Position numbers and translations under genes: made by a program. Under the pieces are notes generated by a model. That model was not told the DNA's origin, ran no database searches, and saw nothing but the letters and a program-made list of their open reading frames with translations. DNA of 64,000 nucleotides from Schistosoma haematobium. Lineage: Eukaryota > Platyhelminthes > Trematoda > Strigeidida > Schistosomatidae. The DNA lies in NCBI RefSeq assembly GCF_000699445.3, contig NC_067196.1, positions 5,494,616 through 5,558,615 on the forward strand. The letters run 5' to 3'. Below, in pieces: positions 35,401 to 47,400 of this stretch. Each line of letters begins with the position of its first letter. Position 1 is the stretch's first letter.

Positions 35401-38400
35401 ATCTGTGAAGTTCAAATCTAATTTATTCCGAGCTGTCCATTGTATTCCGTGCTTTCCCTCAGATGTGGAGGTCTTCATAATCCAGTCGACCATCAGGAGA
35501 AAGAAAAATGGAGAGAGTGAGCAACCTCATCTGACACCGGTCCTCACTTGGGATGTGGTTGTCAGCTGTCCTTCATACATGACTTTGCAGGGTAGTCCGT
35601 CGTATGATTAATGTATGATATTGACTATTTTGAGGGGAATGTTTTCACGCATATAATCGATTTGTGGAATGCACGTAACATATATCTTCATTTCCGATGT
35701 TGTCCATTCCATCCGTTTCTTTCCGAAACAAGTTTTTTTTTCTATCATTAATAATTGTATTAATTAGCCCTCCTTCACTTTCGTATTAGTAGTCTTTTTC
35801 TTTGGTATAGACGATATGAAAAATGGCAACTTGGATCAACATACATTTTTGTCAGATCCTATATTTTCTTAACTGACTGGAAATTTATTCATTTTTGTTG
35901 ACACATTTTGATGAGAAAAATAAGATTATACATATCTCTTAACGTAAACCTTGTGATGATCTTCAACGTTGTATTGCTTCTGTCTTATTTATTATCAGTG
36001 ATTTGAAAAGAAAGCTTATAATCCCATTTCAATTAGTTGTTTGTTTTGAATCTAGTCTACTACTACGGTATGTTACTGAGATAATACCATTTTAAAAAAC
36101 AAAAAATTGATTTAATTTCAATGAACTGGTACATCCATTCTGTGAAATTCACTTAAACGACGAAGTTAGAACACCATTACTCAGTAATTAATTATCCAAA
36201 TATGTACATCATCAGATATATGATTACAGTTGAGTTTACGAATTGATCTAAGCTATACCACCACGAAAAACATGGAAGTACTGGGCGACCGTGTCGTCCT
36301 AGTATGAGACTCCTCAGTAGTGTGCATCCACTAGCCCCCACGTGGGAATCAAACCCAGGTCCTCCGGTCTCATGAGCGAATGCCTAACCTCTTGACCACT
36401 GAGTCGGCATTATTATTAACTGTACTGAGAATAGTTAATATTTTTATTATTTATATCGATATAAATATCAAATATAAAGTAATTGTTAATTTCACTTGTG
36501 ATAGATAATCATTTAAGGCTTTATTATTTAATTAATTCTACTTAACTGATTCTCAATATTAAAAAAAATGTTAGTGAATATGTTCGGTGATATCAAGTTA
36601 AAGTTTTGAAGAATATGAAATGGATAATTAGCAAGTAAAACTAATCAAACAGTACGAAGGAGACAAGTGCTCCTCACACTCCACCCGGCAACGGATTAAA
36701 TTATTTATTATCAAGTCATTTACAAACAGTTAGAACAACGATTTACGAGTGCATTAAAAAATGTAAAGCTAAAGTGTGATATCAATGAATCAAATTAATG
36801 AAAAAATGAAATTTAATAAGTACAGTTATGGTGCTTTCTGCAGATAATCCCCAATGATGCTAAAGTTGTTAAATAAAGTTCAGGACTAAAATCATTTTAC
36901 TCTCCCTCAAACTACAGATTTTTAATCACGATATTAAGGTTTGGAAAATAAACAACAAATAAAAAGACTTATTTAGATGGTGGTTGAAGGCAGTCACCAG
37001 GAAACCCTGGACCCGGGTTTCGTGCTACTTGGCAGTCGTCAGCAAGGTGTACCTGGCTGGTGACCAATGTCATGTGTGTAAAGTCCTTCGTAGTGCAGAT
37101 CACCACCAAGTGATCAATCAATTGTGATCACATCTCAATCCCACAGGATGTCGGTCACGGCCCGTATAGCACAATAGTAACGTCTCTGACTGTGAAGCTG
37201 GGTGACACGGGATCGAATCCGTCAGTGAGCATCAATCCCCTCAAGATTACAGGCACACGTTGCTGACGAGTGTCATGTGGCACGAAACCCGTGTTCAGGA
37301 TTTCCTGATGACTACCTCCAACCACTATCTAATCTCACAATAGTGCATGCAGTGTCGAGTCACCTAGACTAGTGGCCACATTGCAACTTGGTCGATAGCA
37401 TTCGATCTGCACCAATAAGGACTTGACACACATGACATTGATCACCACCCAATGATCAATGAATTGTGAAAGAAGCTTATTTGTTTTTCTGACATCAAGT
37501 GATTGTATCTTGAGCCATTTGTCTTTTCATATCCTCATGTTGAAAATAATCTTGAAAATTGTGTAATATTCTAGAGTTATCAGATCTCGAAAAGATACGA
37601 AAAGCTTTATTATCTTGATTTAGCAATAAAAGTATTGTAATTTAAGTTGAAGCAACATTCATACCAAGTTATTCATAGCTGAAATGTCTTGTCAGAAAAT
37701 GTTATATTAATGTTTATAGTCACGTGAAAATTATATTTTCACTGAACTATTTACAGAAGGTTTATAGACACATGAAAATAAGCGTTTTTACACAACACCG
37801 GTTTTAACTAAATGTCAGCTAGTTGCTCACTGTTTCAGAGACATGAGATCGCACAATTATAAAACTCAATTGTAAAAAAATACAACAAAACAAATGAGTT
37901 AGTCACAGTGTATTGAGAATATCTGGGAGTTGAAAGTTGGAACTATTGAATAGTGAATGTTTCAACTACTAGTGTGGTTGTAATTGAACTCTGTTGAGTA
38001 GTCCTAAACTGTTCAGTCCTTCATTGTATTAAATAGTTCTCTAGCTGAAGTCAATATTTTATGACGAATATTTTACAAAATTGACTTACCAATTCATAAG
38101 TGAATTCAACATGTCATCAGGTAATGGTAGGTGATGCGCTAAACATATGCGTCTTATTGCGTGACGGTCCATTTCACCTGTTTTATCGGCATCTTGTTGG
38201 CGACAGGCAATCATTAAACTGGAGAAATCTTCAAATGCTTTTCTACGAAGTGTTTGTTGTGCAATCCCAAGCAAAATTTCAAGATTTATTTCCTTGGATG
38301 GTCTAAAGTTAAAATAATGATTATAATTAGTAAGTGAAACTGTTATAATTTGTCGTTTGAATGCTTCTTGTCTTGGCTCTTTTAATATTACTTTTTTTAT

Positions 38401-41400
38401 CTGGTCATCGCTGATTGTTATGTCGGAAACGCTTATCACTTACACTCGGAACGAGGTACCTCTGCAATTCCCACGACGTGAAAGTAAGAACACAAAGACT
38501 GATATAAGTGATGATTTATCAACCCCCAAAACACGGCGACGACAACAACTCTAGTAGAAAATACACTCATTTATATATTGATTGTACACCCATTGTGATT
38601 TATAATTGGGATGAAATCACACATGAGAAACATACTTAGAGTTATAAGAAATCACAGGCTGAGCATAGTTCATGTCAACGGAATACAAAAATATCGTATA
38701 CTATACAGAATAAAACATCATACGAGAAAAGAAAAGAAATACTACATTGAGTAACCATTACATTGAATCAAACGGAAGTAATCTTGAACAAAACTCATAA
38801 TGAGTAAATCAATCGAAAATTGACTATTCTTGCCATCATATCAGAAACAAACTCAAATGGATGCGAAATCACATTGTTCTACCTAATATAGTCTGTATGC
38901 CTTTTTAAATTTTCAGTTACCACCTCTGTGATATACTCATACCAACTAAATTGTGATTGGCTGGCGAGAAGTTAGTTTTTATTGTCGACCCATTGTCATG
39001 TAATCTATCAGTCGACCGGAACATGTTTATAGTATTGTACTTCGATCTTTTTCTTTTACCTTCTTTGCCAGTCGGTCATTGAATCAAGTATATTCTGGAT
39101 CATTCAATTGGTATACTCTTGCATATTACTTCACCCGTGTTTTAAATCACTCATCACTTGATAATTCATGTTATTGTCTTACTATCATCATTTATTTCTC
39201 AAGCTGCTTTGTGATTACTGTCATTTTGTCTGCTTACATGACACAAAAAAGCTTATACATGTTCGTTGCAGTTGGTTATGCTATAAATTGTTTCATTTAT
39301 TCTTTTTCATTGTATGTATGTGTTGGTGATGTTAGATCACCAGAACTCACTTGGTAAATGACTTATTTTTATAATTCTATTTTAAAAATGTAAATTTTTT
39401 TGTTTCCGCGCCAAAAACACCCATTTTTCACCTTCATATCGTATTTCCCACTTGGGAGGAACTTAAATGCTATCGGTTCGTTATCTCTTTTAGTATGCTA
39501 TTTTGTGCCATTTCTGAAGGACATTCTTATGCTGTATATATACGCTTGAGTTGTGCTAGTTGTTATTGTTCGAGCTTTTGGATGCTTGTGGAATATATTT
39601 CCCCGTTTCGAACTCGATCTTCTTTCCCTAGTTAGCGGGGCTTGGATGCGTCGGAATAACTAGCTTATTGGTCATTGTATCACAGTGTCTTCGTTTCGTT
39701 CTCAGATTAGGTAAACTCGTAATCTTTTCAAACATAGCAGTATGATTATGAAACATGTGTATCATTAGTTTCTATTACTAAACTGAACCACTTTATGCAT
39801 GTTTCTCGTAGAACCACATTCATAAAACTGCAGCTTTAGAAAATCTATGTGCATATATAAATTTTAAAGTGTATGAAGTAGAATAAATCTTACTCCAAAG
39901 CATATAACGCCGACAAGATGTATGATTGTCTTTCAAAGGTCAAGGATAATTTGTGAAATCATAAAGTCTACCTGCTTTCTCATTAGATATCTAATTAAGA
40001 GAGCAACAGGATTGCTTTGACTTTTAATCAGTTTCTTTTGTCATATTCTATTCAGGTATAAATAGACTATATACAGAATACATTAAAACAAAGGTGGACA
40101 AATGATAATCTGTGAGATCGTTTAGAAACATGTGCAAATAATGGAAAGTGAGATGATTCGAAATTATTTTGTGTAAATATGATAATTTGTATAACATTCT
40201 TGGAAACTAAGATCTATGCATAAGTAAACCTATAATCAACTTGATGGAATCGTGATTAGCAAGATGAGTCAGTCAGTCAGTAAGTACGTACGAAGTTCTA
40301 CGTAATTGAGAATTCTCATTTACAGCTGACGGTCAGCCAACATCAGCCATAATGCCAGAACTCTATTTAACCAAATGTGTGGATGAATTTCGCGCAAAAT
40401 TCATTACGTGTTATCTCATATCTGATTGATCTACCCATAAATTATAGTCTCGCCGAAAAAAAACGATCATTGTATGTTTTAATAAAAAAACTCACTTACC
40501 TAACACCATAATGTCTTGCCAATGTACCCAGTTCATGGGTTGTTAACGCATTCTCTTTACCAGTCAACTGATTAATTAAATTTATCATTTGATCAAAGTC
40601 AAATGTCCCTGTATCATCTGGATCTTGATTTACAGCATACTTGATAATTTCATCACATTGTTCATTGTTTAATATTGTTATTAATTTATTCAATATTAAT
40701 TGATAATCAGCTTGTTCAAATTGTGTTTTATGTTTCTCCATGTAATCTAATGTATAATCATCGGCTTCAGTTAATTCAAATAGAAATGTATTAAAATCCA
40801 GTTTAGCACCAACATATAAATCGGTTGGTTTGTAATATTCCATTGGTTTATTATCAAATAATTTACTGTCGGGTTTTTTTATTTTTGATCGTTCTAAGAA
40901 TAAACCACCTTGAAAACCTTGAAATAAAGAAGAATTAGTAGGTGAATGAGTGAAATTGTATTGACAAGGGTGAGTGAATAAATAAGTTAGATAATTGGGA
41001 AAAGAAACGAGCATCAATTTTTTTTTTATCAAGATGATCATATCTCTTGATATTAGAGAAGATGCAAATGGAGTCATATTATTGGGGGAAAAATTAGAAA
41101 CTCAACTGATTAGCTCAGCAAAATGTTGTACTATGAGTTAAAGACTCACGTAAAAAGGATAAATGAAGTAACTATACCTTAAATAAAAATCGATCAGTAT
41201 AGTGAAATTAACAATATTTTAAATGTAGTTATCATCATGAACCGATATTCCTTAGACATTGGTTGAAAATTCAAAGTACACTGGATGCCGAATTGGTTCT
41301 ATAGTTCTCGCAACTAGTACGGAACAGTTTGACCATTTGACTCAAATTCAGTAGTTTACCTTTAAAATGGCATTCTTGATTATTATCTTATGACATTGTT

Positions 41401-44400
41401 CTTTGTAAAACCTACAGACTCTACATCGGACCTCATTCGGAATCTAAAACAAAATAGCTATCCAGTCTTTGTTAAGCGTTTTAGTAGCTCTCCAGCTGAT
41501 GCTAGTTTGTAGTAATAATCAGTTTTGTGTTTTAACACTTAGACATTTGTTTTTGGTCTTCATGATTCCTCCACTTTTGAAATCCAAATAAAAGACAGAA
41601 GTTGGGAAGTTTAGAAGAAACTTTACTTTGAGGACTTTTTATTTATAGGAACTCCAGATTCTAGAAGCTACTAAAAATCATACTGAAATTGATGAAAAGT
41701 ATAGTAATTGTTCGACCTGGGGAGGGATGTGTAATAAGTCGCCAAAGTGTTCCCAGTATTTTCCCGGCTTTTGAAGACACCTTCGAGGAATTATCAAGTT
41801 TCTAACAAACTATTTATTTAATTCATTAGTATTTTTGTAGATATCCTCTTACTGATTATTTAAACTTGACAGGTTATACAGAAATATTTAGTTTGTTGTA
41901 ACAAATATCAGGGTGGTCATATCAAAAGCTGTCACGGTAATATGGCTGTAATCCTAAATTAGGTAGCTCTGAAACGGTTTTAGTTTCTGTGACTGTCTGC
42001 TTAACCGTAAGAGTTTAAACATATTACGTGTCGGTGCTTACACGCGGCCTCAATATTGAATAGTAGGTAATATTATACATGAGACACGCTATTGAAAGAA
42101 GCCGATGCATGACTCGAGGTCTTAACCTACATATCCTTTCCTGGGTAAAAAAAAGTGAATGAGTTTATCCCCATGGTTTATGTTGATTATAGTTCAGTTT
42201 CGCAACTACTCACTTGGATATTGGGTTTAGTATACAGTGTGAAGTGTATATTGTAACTGAATTGGACAGTCGGATAGAATACTATCTGGCGATCTAAACG
42301 ATAACATGGATTGCATTACTTGAGAAACAATATAAGCACATATGCTACGATGAATGTAATCTAACTAAATGATGATAATATCAATAATAGTTCCGTTAAA
42401 CTAACGAAAGAGTTAAGCTAACTTGTTACGTGTACAAGTTGTAAGAAAAGTCTTGTACATATCATAGAATGAATGACTCACTATTTAATCAAACATAAAA
42501 CTGTTACTGACAACAATACGACCAGTAGTAATACTTAAAATATACATAAAATTAATAATTACACTTTTCCGTTAACTGAAATAAAGAATGAATTTTGTTA
42601 TGAAACGATAGTTGATAAAGACTATAAAGGATGAAAGAACTACTAAACACATAATGCAGATTTATATAGATTTAGTTCGAAAATTCTGATTTCTATTGTC
42701 ACTATCATAGTTAGTAAATGAACATCATGAAGCACCATATATATATATAATAATGATTATTGAACTTTCGTTGATTTTATATTATGTATTAAAAATTTTA
42801 TCTAACCATGCTGGATAGAGTCCAAGAAATCGACGATGAACATACTACATCATTCTACTGTACTGAACAAGAACACGATTGGGGATAATCAGATGTATTT
42901 GACACGAAATTACGGAACATCTCACTTAAATCTGAGAAACATATAGTGAATACATAATTTGAAAAACATCATTTCATTGTCTCAAACTTGACTGTTACTT
43001 TTGCGCATATCAGTCCGTTGTCTCAGATTTCATTGTTCATGCATTTTTATACCAATTGATTTCCATTCCGTTCCCGTTCTTTCCTTCTCGATCTTCTACT
43101 GAAATACGTTCTATGCCTGACTACCATTATATACTCCTTAACCCACACCACACTACTTATTTACTTATACTTATTATAGGAACAACTGAATTTATAAGTA
43201 CATATAGACGTGTATAGAAAGTAAACAACAAAGTGTATAAACGATATACAGTTTGAGTGAAGTAAGTTTTCCATCTATAATCTTTCTTAGTTTTCTTGTT
43301 AATACTTCAATAATTGCAATCTCCTTGAATTGAAGCGTAAAAAAATAATAGTTGCTTATGTTGTTGCTTATTCATGCTGAGTGATTTTCAGTTGCTACTT
43401 TGATTGTATTAACCTTGGTAAATTCTTCGTACAGAGTCATGTGTACTAATGTTATTAGCTCTTCAACAGTATTCCCTGTGTCTACCCTGACTTACTAAAT
43501 TCTGTAGATGAAATCCTTTTTGTACTGAAGGGAAAGAAAACAATTTAAGTTAATATATTTTTCAACATGTGATATTTCATGTAAATATGCTTGTCCCATT
43601 CCTGTCATCTATTGTTCTTAATATTAAAATATCGAGAAATGTCAGAGATTCAAATTTTTCTGATTTAAAAGTAGATTTGATTTAGGGATTGACAATAATA
43701 AAATCTCAATAGTTGGGATCATGAATCAATTGAAGCTAGACCACCATGGGAAACCTAGGAGCACTGGACGATCGTTTCTTTGTATTGTGGGGCCTTTCAA
43801 TACTTCCACGTTTTCCATGTAGGTCCATCTTCAATTAACTCATGACCTCAACTACTGAAATGAAAATATTTTAAGAAGCTTTACACTTATGTAATAAAGT
43901 TTTATATGAAGAATTTGTATAGTGTAATAACAATGATCTCTTTAAGATCTTTGATATGAAAACTTCGTTTGTTTAAAACATATACGTATAGATAACTTTA
44001 ATAGTTTAACACAATTCGAATATCTCAGCAAGTAGTCTATCAACTTCGAAGATGAAATAGCCAGACTCGAACCTTAGAATAATGACTAGCTCTTTTTTGG
44101 TTAAAAATTAGTTAATGAGCCACAGTGAATTGAAGACTTATTAAATATTTAGGGTTTAATAAGTTCCATTTTAAGAAACAGATCAAAGGATACAGTTTGA
44201 ATAATGGTTGGCAGTGTGTTTATTTATATCTGGGATCCATCAGTCGGATACATTAGAAGTGTAAACCTTTACTAGTATTAGTGAATAAAGGATTGAAAAG
44301 ATTGATATTCTAAAGAATAAATAATCATCATTATGATTAAGAGGAAAAGATTAGAAAATAAAATATCTAACCTGAATTCTTTTGTTGCGGTTCAAAAATT

Positions 44401-47400
44401 GAAATTGTATCATCTGACAAGTAGCAACTAATCACAAACTGACGATCACGATCTGTCGGTCGGTCAGACAATAAACGTCCAGCAAAACGTAAAACATGAG
44501 ATTCTAAACCTTGACGGTCTAATTCCATGAATTTTTTAAAATTATGATTTGGTGCTTTTGGTATCAAACTATAACAGTTAGCTAGTGAATCTTCATCAGT
44601 ACCCCAACCGTTATATGGTGGAATTTCACGTTTCACAGTGGTGATATGATCTTGAAGCTTAGGTTTAACTGGGGTGAAATCTTCTGCAAAGAATTAACAA
44701 AATTTAATCGTGATAAATCATAAATATTAATTTTCAAAGAGAACTTGTACGATTTTTGTATTGTTTGCATGGATCTTCCCAATGATGTTTAGAACTGCAA
44801 TTGATCAGTTACCTCAGCTTATAGAACTTAAATCAGTAGGTCAGTCAGTCAGAAACAACATTGGACCTGTTAGCACTGTGAATTAGATCAGGTCCCCACA
44901 ACTTTCGATTTAGAAGATAATAAGGAACGAATAAATCTGTGCCACTGAAAATGACGTTGAGTAATGTTACCTTAGGACTTTTGGTGCATTCTAGAATTAT
45001 CTGACAGTAGTATTTTACGAGTAGAAGTATAACCCTTTAGCTATCACATATCTGCGTGAACCTCTTCATGTTTCTATTTTGCACATGTAATTTGAACTAA
45101 TGACCCTAAAGCTAAATTATGTATAAACATGGAATAGTTGTAATTATGAGTGTCACTTCTATTCTATTTTTCATTAGAATAATTCGGTCAGTCAGCAACA
45201 ATGTAGGGTTTCGTAGTACATACATCAGTTGGAGTTGCCGTGAATGACTGACTGCCGTGCCACATTAGCACAGAGATAAAATTGCCTATTCAAATTTCAT
45301 AGTGGTAGAGTTAGTACAAGTATAAGCAGTAATCGGAAAGTTTAGGGTTTGAAGATATTATTCAAGGAGTATAATCCAGTGAAATAAATTTGGGAGGAGA
45401 AAAAGGGACATGAATAATTCAGAAGATTAGAATTTGGGAGAACACAAAGAGCGGATGCACCTGTGCCATTGCAAACGATTTTGAGCCATGTCATTCAGGG
45501 TCTCTAACAACCGGTTGCTATCGTCTCGCAGATCCCAACCAGGTAATCTAAACCTACCAACATGGCTCAGTCCACTTGTCGGTGACTTCATGGATTTGTG
45601 CCATTATTAAGTTACTTAAATAAATGGACTCAATACAGCCTTGATACAATGAGTTTAACTAGTCATGTAGACTAAAAAACATGAGATACTGTTGAAATAA
45701 TTATATAAATAGTTTTAGCTACTCGTAAGTAGCTTACTTTGGAAGTGGCTAACATCATGAACTAGTTAAAGCTAGACAATAAGCAATAACTAGAAATGTG
45801 TGAACAGCTATTTCGTCTCAATATAGAACTGCTCAACAGCATGTATCAGCAGCTTTATCAAATTTCAAGTCTAAGAACTTCAGGCTTCGCTAAGTGAGAG
45901 TTACGCTTATACTGCTAAGTTGGTTTTGGATTTTATTCGTAATATTGAGTGATCATCAGCCATTGGGATCCATGATGCCTGTCTCATATAACGTTATAAA
46001 TTGTGAACCTGTGTGCCCTGTTTACTGGATAACGTAACGATACTACCAATCAGAGAGCAGCGAATTATCGATCGAACCAGTGACACATAAAACACGTGCG
46101 AGCAGCCTAGATTCCTTATTGGTCTCGCTTCCTGTCAGCCCAGCCAGTTAAGTTCAGAACACCAATCTCAGCCTCTGTAATATGAATCATTTATTTCAAA
46201 CATACTGGGTTTATATACCAACCAGACAGATCACAACGTACCATGAAATATGAAACAACATCTGCACAAGAATTAGCCAAATGCGGCTGTGAATGAGGAA
46301 GTTATTAATTCATAGACAGGCCATAACTCAAGAATGGTAAATCGTATAATAATAGTTCATAAATCAAAATAAAACTCATAATAAGCGGGACATGGATATG
46401 AACAGTTTAGTTACATAACAATTACATGATAAAAATATACCCATAGTATTGGTCCATAAATGGATCCCAAAAATTACCATTCATCATTCTTATTGGGATA
46501 TAACATATAACAAAGTCTGTAGCCACTGGAAGTTATCCAATGCTAATGATTTCTAGAAAAGGACGAAAAGTTGTTAACGGCATATTGCTTGTTATTGATT
46601 GTCTGACTAAATTTGGTCAGTGATAGATACTATCGTCGAATAGAACCATCTATACAAATTTCTCATACTGTTAAGTAATTTGAAATGATCTATCCTAATA
46701 TGGTATGGGAATGAGTTGGAGACATAAATCATGACCATAACAAATTTGTCATGTATTGGCATCAATATAATTAGTAATCGTAATGCAAAGAGAAAATTAC
46801 TGACTTACGTATGCCGTACTTGATACGGTAATACTCTTTGGTAAATTCATCACAGTCGCATATTAAAAACTTTCTACCATAAACATTAATATTTGCACCG
46901 ATTGTTAAATCATGATCTTTGTAAAAGTTATCTTTAGGTGCACCAAGCTAGTTTTAGTGAGATGAAGAAATAAGTGAATCATTTATTTTAATTATGGCAT
47001 ACCATTAAAATAAAAATTATAAACGATAAACAAAGACAATGGTTAACATTTTGTGAAAAGGTACATTTCCTAAGTTTATTTTTCATCTCTTTTAAAATTG
47101 GATTAAACTGTTAAGCAAAAGTCCTCAAAAAATAAATGTTATTTATTGGATTCTATCAAGAGTCAATATCGCTCCCAAATGTCCTGGTACGGCTGAGAAT
47201 GAGGAGAGCCAGCTCTCCTTTTAGAAATGCTCTCAAATAGCTACGTGCATACAACCACTGCCACGAAAGTCCTACTCATTGCCTTCTCGGGGCGAAGGTG
47301 TTGTTTACGAAAATGAGAGCACGAAAAGCGAATATCTGGGGCTGTAACCAGGTTGGTGAACATAAAGGGTTCACATAGAGGAGTTGAGAAACACTGATTC

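Larger units (their letters stand above)
36973..37465. repeat. family C SINE pair (minus hammerhead, then plus tRNA-like/hammerhead unit)
   Basis: 36973-37060 holds a minus-strand hammerhead end. 37130-37465 is a plus-strand unit: GTATAGCACAATAGTAACG (A-box region), GGGATCGAATCC (B box, 37209-37220), hammerhead at 37254-37308, then the tail with CACCTAGACTAGTGGCCACA. Hammerheads are listed separately. Confidence 0.78.
40918..44371. other. EFHC2-like intron 7
   Basis: Holds one arm of an inverted repeat pair (42830-43140) and a family B fragment (43725-43860). A 5' UTR-like RTE motif (AGTCAGTCAGTAAGTACG) is at about 40268. Nothing else seen. Confidence 0.45.
44684..46808. other. EFHC2-like intron 6
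   Basis: Contains LINE scraps at 45170-45600, a decayed family B copy near 45750-45850, and a TGACACATA end near 46083 resembling the small element at 10394. Confidence 0.5.

Noticed and set aside
37141..37225. Functional tRNA gene
   Set aside because: A and B boxes are present but the fold is incomplete and the sequence repeats as part of family C.
39079..39357. Hydrophobic 92-residue frame in an EFHC2-like intron
   Set aside because: T-rich DNA gives hydrophobic frames by chance; no domain, splice context or homologue recognised.
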